Assembly (NCBI GenBank): GCA_002007465.1
Contig: LNAC01000685.1
Location: 169,640-233,639 of the forward strand
Source: Ailurus styani
Taxonomy: Eukaryota; Chordata; Mammalia; Carnivora; Ailuridae
Length of the DNA stretch: 64,000 bases
Reading direction: 5' to 3'
In this document: one piece after another, positions 1-10,070 of the stretch
Layout of the letters: each line of letters opens with the position of its first letter
Numbering within the stretch: position 1 is the stretch's first letter
Translations under genes and position numbers: made by a program
The notes under the pieces: model-generated
What the model was told of the DNA's origin: nothing
Database searches by the model: none
What the model saw: the letters and a program-made list of their open reading frames with translations, nothing else

Positions 1-300
1 ATAGCAGCAGAGGCTCCCCACGTGCCAGCGCTGCACAAGCTGCCTCTCTGGGCCATCAGTCAGCTGTCTGCCATGAACCCTGTGCTGTCCTGAGGCCCGC
101 GAGGGGTAGGTCGGCCCTTCCACCGAGAGGCCTGGCCGCCTGTGTCGCTCAGCACCGTCACCGTGAGGCCCTGCACTGCGGTGACACCCCACCCTGAAGA
201 GTCAGCAGGGACACCGGGAGGCCCTGAGCAGCCGGGAGGACCCGCCACGAGGTCAGTCAGCTCCATCACCAACAGACCGTGAACTCGAATGCGCGCGTTT
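1..300. other. GC-rich, CpG-containing patch at window edge
   Basis: The first 300 bases are clearly GC-rich, with several CpGs including an alternating CG run near 291-296, and change abruptly to AT-rich DNA after about 300. A minus-strand frame of about 70 codons is open here, but it is rich in Gly, Pro and Ser as any GC-rich DNA would be, and I recognise no protein in it. It may be the edge of a CpG island, an exon, a GC-rich minisatellite or a contig end. The window cuts it, so these cannot be separated. Confidence 0.4.
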
Positions 301-374
301 TGTTCCCATTTTATTGCTAAGAAGCTGGGATCAGAAAAATTCAGTGTTTCAGCCTAGAAGCCCCAAAGGAGCAG

Positions 375-517
375 AGGCTTCTCAGACTCTGACTTGCATG
401 AGAATCACCTGGAATGGTGGAGGTTTGGGGCAGCACCTGAGGCGCCGCTGCATTTCCATTGAAGGCCCTTGTGGCGCTCCTGCTACTGGTCCAGGGATCA
501 CATTTAGAGTTGCAAGA
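375..517 (+). mobile_element. MER5A-like hAT-Charlie MITE
   Basis: It starts with a degraded TTCTCAGACT-type end followed by the GAGAATCACCTGGA core, a GC-rich centre and a final TGGTCCAGGGATCACA segment. This is the order of the non-autonomous DNA transposon MER5A. It is old and diverged, with no visible TSD. Confidence 0.65.
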
Positions 518-965
518 CTCCACACAATGCTTTTCTCATGTTAAGCTCTCAATTCCTCAAAGAACAGGAATGTTTACTCCAGGCTAACATGAGCAAAAGA
601 TTTTGAAAGGCACGAATCATTTCGACTGGTTGTTTTTCAGTATTCAGGAACAGGAGGAACCAAGTGAATTTTTCTCTGGTTTTGTAATTGTTCCAACCTC
701 ACTGCATTTCTGGAGTCTCTTCTTTGTTGAATCATCCTGTGAAGACTTTCCTTTCTTACTGCTGTGATTTGGAGTGTACTTCTAAAGAAGAAGGTCTTAA
801 AAATGGCCTTTGATGTCGCTTACAGGGAAGAACTACGTATTTCCCAGTTGAAACTTATTTCACAAAGACAAAAATGATCATCAAATGTAGGAGATGAGCT
901 AGATATTTACATAACAGTTACAGAAGATACAAGATAATTAAATAACTTGAAAAAATACAGAGGTG

Positions 966-1160
966 GGCGCCTGGGTGGCTCAGTGGGTTAAAGCCTCTGC
1001 TTTCGGCTCAGGTCATGATCCCAGGGTTCTGGGGTCAAGACCCGCATCGGGCTCCCTGCTCAGCAGGGAGCCTGCTTCCCCCCCTCTCTCTCTGCCTGCC
1101 TCTCTGCCTCCTTGTGATCTCTCTCCCTCTGTGTCAAATAAATAAATAAAATCTTTAAAA
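966..1160 (+). mobile_element. Young CAN-SINE (SINEC), full length, with TSD
   Basis: A tRNA-derived head carries the box A-like GGTGGCTCAGTGGGTTAAAG. A GC-rich body, a CT-rich segment and an AATAAATAAAATCTTTAAAA tail follow. The 14-bp duplication AAAATACAGAGGTG at 952-965 and 1161-1174 flanks it exactly and defines the insertion. The body type (GCCTCTGC, CTGCTCAGCAGGGAGCCTGC) matches the subfamily I associate with mustelids. Confidence 0.95.
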
Positions 1161-1211
1161 AAAATACAGAGGTGATAAAAAGAAAAATCTTTTATTTTTT
1201 AACTTTTATTT

Positions 1212-1387
1212 ATTTTTAAAGGTTTTATTTATTTACTTGAGAGGGAATGAGAAAGAGAGCATGAGAGGGGAAGGTCAGAGGGAGAAGGAGACTTCCCTTC
1301 AAGCAGAGAGCCCAATGTGAGACTGGCTCCAGGATCATGACCTGAGCTGAAGGCAGTGGCTTAACCAACCGAGCCACCCAAACTCCC
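1212..1387 (-). mobile_element. CAN-SINE, older copy
   Basis: Reverse-oriented: the T-rich tail complement TTTTAAAGGTTTTATTTATT comes first, a GA-rich stretch follows, and GGATCATGACCTGAGCTGAA and GAGCCACCCA mark the tRNA-like head on the right. More diverged than its neighbour at 966; TSD not visible. Confidence 0.85.
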
Positions 1388-1439
1388 AAAAAGACCAATC
1401 TTTTAAAAGAAATTTCATTCTTTTTTGGGTAAGTGTGCC

Positions 1440-1977
1440 TCCAATTTTTAAAACAGACTTTATTTATTTACTTATTTTTGGAGAGTTTAGGGTCATGGCC
1501 GATTGAGAGGACGGTGCAGAGATTTTTCATATAACCTCTGCACCTACGTATTCCCCACCTGAGTGGTACACTTGTTACAGTTAATGAACCTACATTGACA
1601 CATCATTATCACTTAAAGATCATTAGGATTCACTCTTAGTGTACATTTTATGAGTTTAGACAAATGTATAATGACATGTGTCTGCCATTATAGTATACAG
1701 AATAGTTCCATTGCCCTAAAAAATCTGTGCACCTTCTATTCATACTTCTTTCTCTCCTAACCCTTGAGAACCACTGAAGTTTTTCTTTTCCCAATGTTTT
1801 GCCTTTTCATACAGTATAGAGTTGTTTCAGATTGTCTTTCTTCACTTTGTAATATGCATTTAAATTTCTTCCATATCTTTCCATGGCCTGATAGCTCTTT
1901 TCTTTTTAGTGCTGAGTATTTCATTGTCTGGATGTACCATGGTTTATTTATCCATTCATTTACTTTAGTATGTCTTA
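1440..1977 (-). mobile_element. Old L1M-type LINE-1 3' end
   Basis: Read on the minus strand this is the 3' untranslated and terminal part of an ancient mammalian LINE-1. Landmarks on the plus strand are CACATCATTATCACTTAAAG, TAGAACCATTGAAGTTT-like text near 1770 and TTTATCCATTCATTTACTTTA near 1955. Only the 3' part is present and no open frame survives. Confidence 0.65.
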
Positions 1978-3996
1978 TTCTTTTTTTTCTCCTGGTTGGA
2001 GAAGGTAAGCGGTGGTGGTAAGAAAGTCTAGGAAGTTATCCAAGCACTAGACTAAAATGATTTCTGGACAGTTTTTGCTTCTCTGGTGCAGCTTATTCAA
2101 AATCATGGGTTAGAGGGATGAGAAAAGACAGTCCTCTTAAGAAAAAAAGCAAGTGTGGGATCGCTTTATTTCCCAATTTCCCTTTCCCACCATTTTTTAT
2201 CATTTGCAAAACATTTAGGAGTGATAATTTCCCCTGCCTTCTTTAGTGGATTCTAGACAGGGCTTATAAAACTACAGGGGCCAGGTAAGTAACATAAATG
2301 AGTGAAAAAATGTAAGGAATGGTAGGGACTGTGCTGAAATTGAAAGTTCATGTCCTATTGAAACAGTATAGCCTTTACATTGCTCACATTTTTCAAAAGA
2401 AGTAGGAAATCTCTTAAATTTTTAAATGGTGAGGCTTATTTAGTTTTTGAAGAACACTGTACAGGCCCCAAACATTCTTGCAGGCTGGATTTATCCCAGA
2501 GAAAGGACAGAAGTAGTAGAAGATCTAAGACTAGATCTTAGTTAAGTCACATTGTACTCTGATCTTCAATATTCTAACTCACAGTATGAAAATCTTGACA
2601 TTATTTATTAAAATGTTTAAATATTTTGCAATTTGAAGAATTGTGATCAGTAATTATATTTGTCACATCTCATAGTCATAAGGAATTCACCAGAATTTAA
2701 AAGATATGACCTCATCAACATCATTTTATTGGTAATTCAATATTGGAAAAAGACATTTAAAAATTTCAGATAAAATTATGTGTCCTCAGATAATTTTTTA
2801 TATTAAAGATATGTGTATTTCCTGGCCTTCATATCACTGAAAATGTAGATACTCTCAAAATATAAAAAATATTTTTTTTTAAGAAAAGAATAACTGAGAA
2901 GAAGGTACACACAGATTGAACCAAACTGATAAGGCATAGAACTGATAGATGACACCTTGATTTTTGTGTAGCAGTGTACAGGGTATTTGAGCTTTAAATA
3001 TATGTTGTAATTAAGTACTTTCTCTTCACAGTCTTCAGACTATTCTAGAGATGAATTAAGTTTGATTAGCTTCTCTTTGAAATACTGAACACTTCCTGGC
3101 TTCTGTGCATAACACCTTTTAGGATCTCCTCTGATTTTTCAGGCTATTTCTTCCAGGCTATTTCCTTTTCCCCAACAAGAACATCCCTCAGAAAGCCCCT
3201 AAGTCTCTTTCTTTGTATATTCCTCCTTCTTGATAAAATTCATTCTTTTTCCATGGTTTTGACTAGAAACTGTATGAAGCCAACTTTCACAATTTGTGCT
3301 TTATACCCAATCCGACAGTCCCCTGTGTTTGTGGCCTTCCTTCCCATTCCATTCCCATATCCGCAGCCACGGAAGCTCATCATGTTGACCTTGATTGTTT
3401 TTAACATCAGGTCAACCTCACTGAATGTGGCTGGTTCTTTCTAGTTTTGGTTATCAAGCCTACCCTCAGCTATCTATGCCAGTTAATGTATCAGTTAATG
3501 TGTCAAAAGGTTTTCCTTTATTTACTCCTCCTTCTGTTATGGTCTTTAGGTCTCCAGGAGGTAATTTAATGATATCCCAAGGATAAATACCTGCATCTAT
3601 TTTAATGGTTAAAATACACGTGACTGTTATAGCTGTTCAAGGAGGAGAGCCTCAAATGTGTGTCTATGCTCTGGTTCTGCCTTTCCCACTATTAGAACAA
3701 TAGTTAAGAGTACTCTGAAGATTAAGTTAGTCAAACGTTCCGAATTTTATATGTCAACGATAGAAAGTAAATAGCTCTGTTGGTCACAAAATTCTATAGG
3801 TTATTATGCCATCTCATATATGCTAACTCCATTGATCCTCTTATCTCTGGAATATACTGTTCTCATCAACCCTTCACCTAAGTGGGAATGTGCCTGTAGT
3901 TTTTCTACCTTCACACTCCTCCCCGCTCTAATCTTTGACAGATTTATTACCTATAAAGTACTTGGCACCACTTATACCTACTTAAAAACACTTTCA
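1978..3996. other. No gene or repeat recognised
   Basis: AT-rich DNA with short A/T runs near 2870. No open frame looks like a protein and no repeat could be named. It may contain relics too diverged to see by eye. Confidence 0.4.
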
Positions 3997-4188
3997 GGGA
4001 ACCTGGATGGTGCAGCCAGTAAAGTGTCTGACTCTGGGTTTTGGCTCAGGTTATGATTTCAGGGTGGTGAGATCGATCCCTGCATCAGGCTCCATGCTCA
4101 CTGCAGTCTGCTTAAGACTCTCTCTCCCTCTCCCTCTGCCCCTCACCCTGCTCTCTCTCTCTTTAAATAAATCTTTAAAAAACAAAAC
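3997..4188 (+). mobile_element. CAN-SINE, older copy
   Basis: A head ACCTGGATGGTGCAGCCAGT, the GGCTCAGGTTATGATTTCAG core, a long CTCTCCCTCTCCCTCTGCC segment and the AAATAAATCTTTAAAAAA tail identify it. Several head substitutions and no clear TSD mark it as older than the 966 copy. Confidence 0.85.
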
Positions 4189-4690
4189 GAAATGAAACGT
4201 CCATTGATTCCTTTTTTCTGTGGATCAAGAAACCTAAAAACCAAGACTCATCGTCACTTCACCTAGATCACTTTTGTAATGTTATCTTCCAGAAGATAAA
4301 CTCAATGTTATTTCTGAAATCTCCAGACACATCATGGATCCAGTAAACCTGCTACGCTCCTTGTCCAGAAAAGACATGGTCATTTTCACCATTTCTCTTC
4401 TCTGAAGATGTTGTTCCTGTCTAGGAACTCCTACCTCTCTTTTTGGTCATAATTCTTCATTCTTCAGTGTCCAAGCATGGCTCTTCTTTCTCCATGAAAT
4501 GTTGACAGTTTGACACCACCACCCCATCTCCTCTCCCTCATCTGAAAATAGTATTATTTATTAGTACATCCTCAGTTAGTAATAAAAATTAACCTCAGCT
4601 ACTCTGAATACCTAATATCTCTGTGCCTGTTTTTTTTTTTTTAATCTCTCAACTAAAATATTAGGTTCCTGAGGGAAGGCAATGTGCCAT
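4189..4690. other. No gene or repeat recognised
   Basis: A T run at 4629-4642 and otherwise ordinary AT-rich sequence. No supportable feature. Confidence 0.4.
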
Positions 4691-5182
4691 GAACCATTGG
4701 TTTCTTATTGTTAAAATTTTTACTTTGAAATAATTTGAGACTTACAGAATATGTATAAAAACAATAGGAAAAAATTCCCATAAGTCCTTTACCCAAATGT
4801 GTGTATATATATGTATGTATGTGTATGTCTTTTTATGTGTATGTGTGTGTGACTATGTGGATAATGTTTTCTGAACTGAGAGTAAGTTGTAGACATAATG
4901 CTTTACTTCGAAACACTTTCACTGGGTAGTTCCTAAAAACAAGGACTTTCTCTTATACAGAACAATGATCAAAATTAACATTTAGAGTGATAAAGAGCTA
5001 TTATCTAATTGTCAAACTTTATTCAATTTCACTAGTTATCCCACTCATTTCCTCTGTTACAAAATAATAAGAAATCTGGCCCAGAATCCAATCTGGGGTC
5101 ATTTGATACCTTTAGTTGCCATACCTTCTTACATCTCCTTTAATCTGAAACAGTCCATCTGTCTTATTTTTCACACCTATTG
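4690..5182 (-). mobile_element. Old L1M LINE-1 3' end, left half
   Basis: Antisense 3'UTR of an ancient LINE-1: TTTGAAATAATTTGAGACTTAC near 4724, a TG/TA-rich internal stretch at 4801-4852, then CACTAGTTATCC and AATCCAATCTGGGGTC near 5085. It stops at about 5182, where a younger LINE-1 begins. The interrupted text resumes at about 8960, so the two pieces are one element split by an insertion. Confidence 0.7.
4801..4853. repeat. TA/TG-rich low-complexity stretch
   Basis: Imperfect alternation of TATA, TATG and TGTG units, probably grown within the surrounding LINE-1 3'UTR. Confidence 0.7.
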
Positions 5183-5710
5183 TTTTGTTTTAAGTTTTTT
5201 ATTTTAATTTCAGTATACTATAGTTAACATAGTGTTATATTACTTTTAAACGTCCAAATAGTGATTCAAAAATTCTGTTTATCACTCAGTGTTTATCATA
5301 CATATCCTTAATCCCCTTTACCTATTTCACCCATTGTGCCATCTACTTCCCCTCTGGTAACCCTCAGTTTGTTGTCTATAGTTAAGAGTCTGTTTCTTGA
5401 TTTGTCTCTCTTTTTTCCCCTTTGTTTGCTTTGTTTCTTAAATTCCACATATGAGTAAAATTTTGTCTTTCTCTGATTTATTTCACTTAGCATTATTATA
5501 CTCTCTGTGTTCATCCATATCATTGCAAATGGCAAGATTTCATTCTTTTTATGGCCGAGTAACTTCCATTTTGTGTGTGTGTGTATCAAATCTTCTTTAT
5601 CCATTCATCTGTTGGTGGATACTTGAGCTGCTTCCATAATTTGGCTATTATAAATAATGTTGCAGTAAAATAGTGGTGCATATATCATTTCAAATTAGAG
5701 GTTTTGTATT

Positions 5711-5914
5711 TTTTCTTTTTTAGATTTATTTATTTGAAAGAGAGAGCATGTGTGCACAAGTAGGGGGGAGGGGCAGAGGGAGAGAACCCTCAAACAGACT
5801 CCCCACTGAGCACAGAGCCTGACATGGGGCTTGATCTCACAACACGTGAGATCATGACCAGAGCCAGAACCAAGAGTCAATGCTCAATGGCCTGAGCCAC
5901 TCAAATGCCTGTGT
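5711..5914 (-). mobile_element. CAN-SINE nested in LINE-1
   Basis: Plus-strand order is T-rich tail with TTAGATTTATTTATTTGAAA, a GA-rich stretch, GAGATCATGACCAGAGCC, then CTGAGCCACTCAAATGCC. The LINE-1 word TTTTGTATT occurs at 5702-5710 and again at 5915-5923, a likely TSD. The body is diverged. Confidence 0.88.
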
Positions 5915-6105
5915 TTTTGTATTCTTTGGGCAGAAGTACCCAGTAGTGCAATTACTGGAATGTAGGGTAGTTCTATTATTAACTTTTTGAGGAACCTCTG
6001 TACTGTTTTTCCATAGTGCCTGCACCAGTTTGCATTCCCACCAGCAGAGCATGAGGGTTCCTTTCTTTCTACATCCTTGCCAATACTTACTGTTTCTTGC
6101 ATTTT

Positions 6106-6284
6106 TTTTTTTAGATTTTATTTATTTATTTGCCAGATAGAGGGAACACAAGCAGAGGAAGTGGAAGAGGGAGAAACAGTCTTCCTACCAAGCAGGGAGC
6201 CTGATGTGGGCCTCGATTCCAGGACTCTGGGATCATGACCTGAGCTGAAGGCAGCCGCTTAATGACTGAGCCACCCAGGTGTCC
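6106..6284 (-). mobile_element. CAN-SINE nested in LINE-1, with TSD
   Basis: Flanked by a perfect 15-bp TSD, TGTTTCTTGCATTTT, at 6091-6105 and 6285-6299, which is LINE-1 sequence. Inside are AGATTTTATTTATTTATTTG, GGGATCATGACCTGAGCTGA and TGAGCCACCCAGG in minus orientation. Confidence 0.95.
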
Positions 6285-7410
6285 TGTTTCTTGCATTTTC
6301 GATTTTAGCCTTTCTGACGGGTGTGAGGTGATATCTCATTGTAGTTTTGATTTGCATTTCTCTGATTTTGAGTGATGTTGAGCATCTTTTCATGTGTCTG
6401 TTGGCCATCTGTATAGTCTTTGCAGAAATGTCTGTTCATGTCTTTTGCCCATTTTTAACTCGATTATTTGTTTTTTGGGAGTTCAGTTTTATAAGTTTCT
6501 TTTCTGTATTTTGAATACTAAACCTTCATGGGATATGTTGTTAGCAAATATCTTCTCCCACTCAGTAGGATGTCTTTTAGTTTTATTTATTTTTTTCTTT
6601 GCTCTGTAGAAACTTTTTATTTTGATGTAGTCCCAATAGTTTGTTTTTATTTCCCTTGCCTCAGGAGACATGCCTAGAAAAAGGTTGCTATGGTTTGTGT
6701 CAGAGAAATTACTGCCTGTGCTTTCTTCTAAGATTTTTATGGTTTCAGGTCTCACACTTAGGTCTCTAATCCATTTTGAGTTTATTTTTTTTATGGTAAA
6801 AGAAAGTGGTCCAGTTTCATTCTCTTACATGTTGCTGTCCAGTTCTCTCAACACCATTTGTGGAAGAGACTGTCTTTTTCCCATTGCATAATCTTGCTTT
6901 CATTATTGATCAATTGACCATATAATTGTGGGTTTGTTTCTGGACTTTCTATCCCGTTCTGTTGTTCTATGTGTCTATTTTTATGTCAGTAGCATACTGT
7001 TTTGAATACTACAGCTTGGTAATATAACTTGAAGTCTCTAATTGTGGTACCTCAAGCTTCGCTTTTCTTTGTCCAGAATCATTTGGTTATTCAGAGTCTT
7101 TTGTGGTTCTGTACAAATTTTAGGTTTGTTTATTCTAGTTCTGTGAAAAATACTGTTGGTATTTTGATAAGGATTACATTAAATCTTTAGGTTGCTTTGA
7201 GTACTATGGACGATTTACAATATTTGTTCTTCCGATCCATGAGCATGGAATATCTCTCCAGTTGTTTCTGTCGTCTTTAATTTCTTTCATCAGTGTTTTG
7301 TAGTTTTCATAGTATAGGTCTTTTACCTCCTTGGTTAAATGTATTCCTAGGTATTTTATTATTTTTGGTGCAATTTCAAATTTCATTCTGGTTGGTTTTT
7401 ATTTGTTTTG

Positions 7411-7607
7411 TTTTTTAAAGGCTTATTTATTTTAGAGAGTGAGAATGGGGTGGGGGAGAGGAAGGGCAGAGGGAGAAGGAGAGTCTTAAGCAGACTCTGC
7501 ACTGAATGTGGAACCCCAGTGTGAGGCTTGCTCTCATGGCCCTGAGATCATGACCTGAGCTGAAATCAAGAGTCAGACATTTAACAGACTGAACCACCTA
7601 GGCGCCC
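7411..7607 (-). mobile_element. CAN-SINE nested in LINE-1
   Basis: TTTTTTAAAGGCTTATTTAT, a G-rich GA stretch, GAGATCATGACCTGAGCTGA and ACCTAGGCGCCCC show a minus-oriented copy. LINE-1 text resumes at GAGATTGCTTTC. The head reads GAACCACCTA, a diverged form. Confidence 0.9.
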
Positions 7608-8409
7608 CTGAGATTGCTTTCTTAGTTTTTCTTTCTGCTACTTCATTATTAGTGTATAGAAATGTAATGGATTTCTGTATCCTATGACCTTACTTAATTC
7701 ATTCATCAGTTCTAGTAGTTTTTTGATAGAGTCTTTATAATTTTCTATATATGGTGTCCTGTCACCCGCAAATAGTGAAATAACTTCTTTACCAATTTGG
7801 TTACCATTTATTTATTTATTTATTTTTTGGTATGATTGCTGTGGCAAGGACTTCTAGTAATATGTTGAATAAAAGTGGTGAGAGTGGATGTCCTTGTCTT
7901 GTATCTCATCTTAGGGGGAAAGCTCTCAGATTTTCATCAAGTATGAAGTTAGCTGTGAGTTATTCATATATTGCCTTTATGAGGTTGAAGTATGTTCTAT
8001 ACAAACCAATTTATGAGGGCTTTTATCATGATTGGATATTGTACTTTGTCAGGTGGTTTTCCTACATCTATTGAAATGATCATATGATTTTTAATCTCCT
8101 TATTGATGTGATATGGCACATTAATTGATGTGTAAATATTGAATCACCCCTGCATTCTGGGAATAAATCCCACTTGACTGTGGTGAATGATTTTTTTAAT
8201 GTATTATTGGTTTCAGTTTGCTAATATTTTGTTGAGGATTTTTTTGTTTGTGTTCATCAGAGATATTGACCTGTAGTTCTCTTTTTTTTGTAGTGTCTAT
8301 CCAGTTTTGGTATCAGGGTAATGTAAGCATCATAGAATATATTTGGAAGTTTTCCTTACTCCTCTATTCTTTGGAATAGTTTGAGAAGAATAGGTGTCAA
8401 CGGTCTTTA

Positions 8410-8642
8410 TTTATTTATTTATTTATTTATTTATTTTAAAGATTTTATTTATTTATTTGACACAGAGCGAGAGAGAGAGAGAGATCACAAGGAGGCAGAG
8501 AGGCAGGCAGAGAGAGAGGAGGAAGCAGGCTCCCCGCTGAGCAGGGACCCCGATGTGGGCCGGGCCTCTATCCCAGGACGCTGAGATCATGACCTGAGCC
8601 GAAAGCAGAGGCTTTAACCCACTGAGCCACCCAGGCGCCCAG
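8410..8642 (-). mobile_element. Young CAN-SINE with expanded tail and TSD
   Basis: A 9-bp TSD CGGTCTTTA lies at 8401-8409 and 8643-8651. The tail shows a long pure TTTA run (8410-8436) before TAAAGATTTTATTTATTTAT. The body is close to the young subfamily, ending in GAGCCACCCAGGCGCCCA. It landed beside an older 150-bp insert in the LINE-1. Confidence 0.95.
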
Positions 8643-8651
8643 CGGTCTTTA

Positions 8652-8790
8652 GAATTACAATTTGGCATACACAGATTTGAATAGCAACCCAAATAGTTGT
8701 TTAACGGGAACTTTTCCTTTTTCCCTTTTTTTTTTTTTTTTTTTTAAGTATACTCCACGCCGGGCATGGAGTCCAATGTGGGGCCCTTCT
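8652..8790 (-). mobile_element. SINE fragment with long T run and orphan flank
   Basis: A T run at 8726-8745 followed by AAGTATACTCCACGCC and GGGCATGGAGTCCAATG is the 3' end of a minus-oriented SINE, cut after about 45 bases of body. About 75 bases to its left (8652-8725) match neither LINE-1 nor SINE, although LINE-1 text continues on both sides of the whole insert. Confidence 0.6.
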
Positions 8791-8959
8791 TTAAATGTTT
8801 GGTAGAATTCACTTGTAAAGCTATCTGGTCCTGGACTTGTGTTTGTTGGGAGATTTTTAATTACTGATTTAATTTGATTGCTGGTAATTGGTCTGTTCAA
8901 ATTTTTTATTTCTTCCTGATTAGGTTTTGGTACTTTATATTCTGGGAATTTTCATAATA

Positions 8960-9300
8960 TTCTCATATAATGCACACTTTGACATTTTTAGGGAGTACAG
9001 ATCAGTCATTTTTTTAGAAGGTCCATCAACTTCAGTTTACCTTGAGGTTTCCTCATGATAAAATTCAAGTTATAATTTTTTTTTTGGCAAGAATATCAAA
9101 GAAGTAATGATAAATTTTTCTCAGTGCGTTATATCAGGAGACAATTTGATTTCTGTTTGTCCCGTTAGTGCTGATAATAACATTGGTCACTTGCTTAAGG
9201 TGGTATCTGCTAGGCATCTCTACTGTAAAGTTACTATTTTTCCCCTTGTAATTAAATATCTTAGAGATACTTGAGACTATGTAAATAACTTATTCTTTCT
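8960..9300 (-). mobile_element. Old L1M LINE-1 3' end, right half
   Basis: Continues the element broken off at 5182: GAGGTTTCCTCATGATAAAA near 9044, TTGCTTAAGGTGGTATCTGC near 9192 and GACTATGTAAATAACTTATT near 9273 appear in the order expected for the antisense 3'UTR of an ancient LINE-1. Confidence 0.7.
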
Positions 9301-10070
9301 TTTTTTGAAAAAATTTTAGGCTTAAAGAAAAGTTACAAAAATTCTACAGAGTTCCAGTATACACTGTATTCAGCTTCCCCTTATATTAGCAACTTGCAGA
9401 AATATAGTGCAATTGTCAGATCAGGAAAATAACATGAGCATAGCATTCTTAACTATAGATCTTACTAGAATTTCACCAATTTTTTCCCCTAATGCTATTT
9501 TTCTGTACCAGGATCCAGTGTAGGATCCCATACAGTTTTTCTTTGTTGTGACTTCTTAATCTCCTCTAATCTTGTTTTTTTGCACTTCTGACACTTTTAA
9601 TAAGGGTGGTTATTTGTTGCTTAGACTCTCAGAGTTTGCTCTAGTCTCCTGATTAGACTGGGTTATGCACTAGTGGCAAGAATGCCAAAGAACTATTGTT
9701 TTTGTCAGTGAATGGTATTGAGAGAACGTCATGCTGATAAGTTTTATTGATGATGATATTAACCTTGACCAGTTGGTTAAGGTGGTGCCTGCTGAGTTCC
9801 TCTACTGTAAAATTACTGTTTCTTCAATTATACACTGATCGATATTTGGGGAACATACTTGGAGACTATGCAAATGTATTATTTCTCCTCAAATTTACAC
9901 CACTGATTTTAGCACCTATTGGTGGATTTGCCTACAACAGTTATTACTGTGGTCTTTGCCTAATGATGATTTTGTCAGATAGACTGTTTCTCAATAAACC
10001 TTTACTCACTAGTTTTAGCATCCATTGATGATTCTTGACTGAACAGTTACTATTATAACTGTCAAATAGT
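9301..10070 (-). mobile_element. Second copy of old L1M 3' segment
   Basis: It repeats the same landmarks as 4690-5182 plus 8960-9300 at moderate identity: AAAAGTTACAAAAATTCTAC, TAGAATTTCACCAATTTTTT, AGTTGGTTAAGGTGGTGCC and AGCATCCATTGATGATTC. It is a second, separate copy of the LINE-1 3' region, either another insertion or an internal duplication. Confidence 0.65.

Larger units (their letters stand above)
5183..8960 (-). mobile_element. 5'-truncated LINE-1, antisense, riddled with SINEs
   Basis: Its 3' end lies at about 5183 (AAGTTTTTTATTTTAATTTC) and its 5' truncation at about 8960, inside the reverse transcriptase part of ORF2. Minus-strand peptides match the order of LINE-1 ORF2: the SPGPD fingers motif near 8820, KYLGI near 7350, PTEWEKIFAN near 6560 and CWWECK near 6035. 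The frame is broken by stops and frameshifts. In the catalytic FADD box the sequence at 7761-7772 reads F-A-G-D, so an essential aspartate is lost. At least four SINEs and one SINE fragment interrupt it. It inserted into the older LINE-1 whose halves lie at 4690-5182 and 8960-9300. Confidence 0.9.

Noticed and set aside
966..1040. tRNA gene at SINE heads
   Set aside because: The box-A-like motif is part of the tRNA-derived SINE; no complete tRNA cloverleaf was seen here or in any other SINE.
963..1145. 60-codon plus frame, and similar 60-80-codon frames at 8453-8692, 34494-34709, 49475-49681 and 58905-59090
   Set aside because: All are translations of the tRNA-derived body of CAN-SINEs; the near-identical peptides recur because the repeat recurs.
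4801..4853. CRISPR-like or regulatory array
   Set aside because: It is degenerate TA/TG text in a LINE-1 3'UTR. No CRISPR arrays or prokaryotic operons are expected or seen anywhere in the window.
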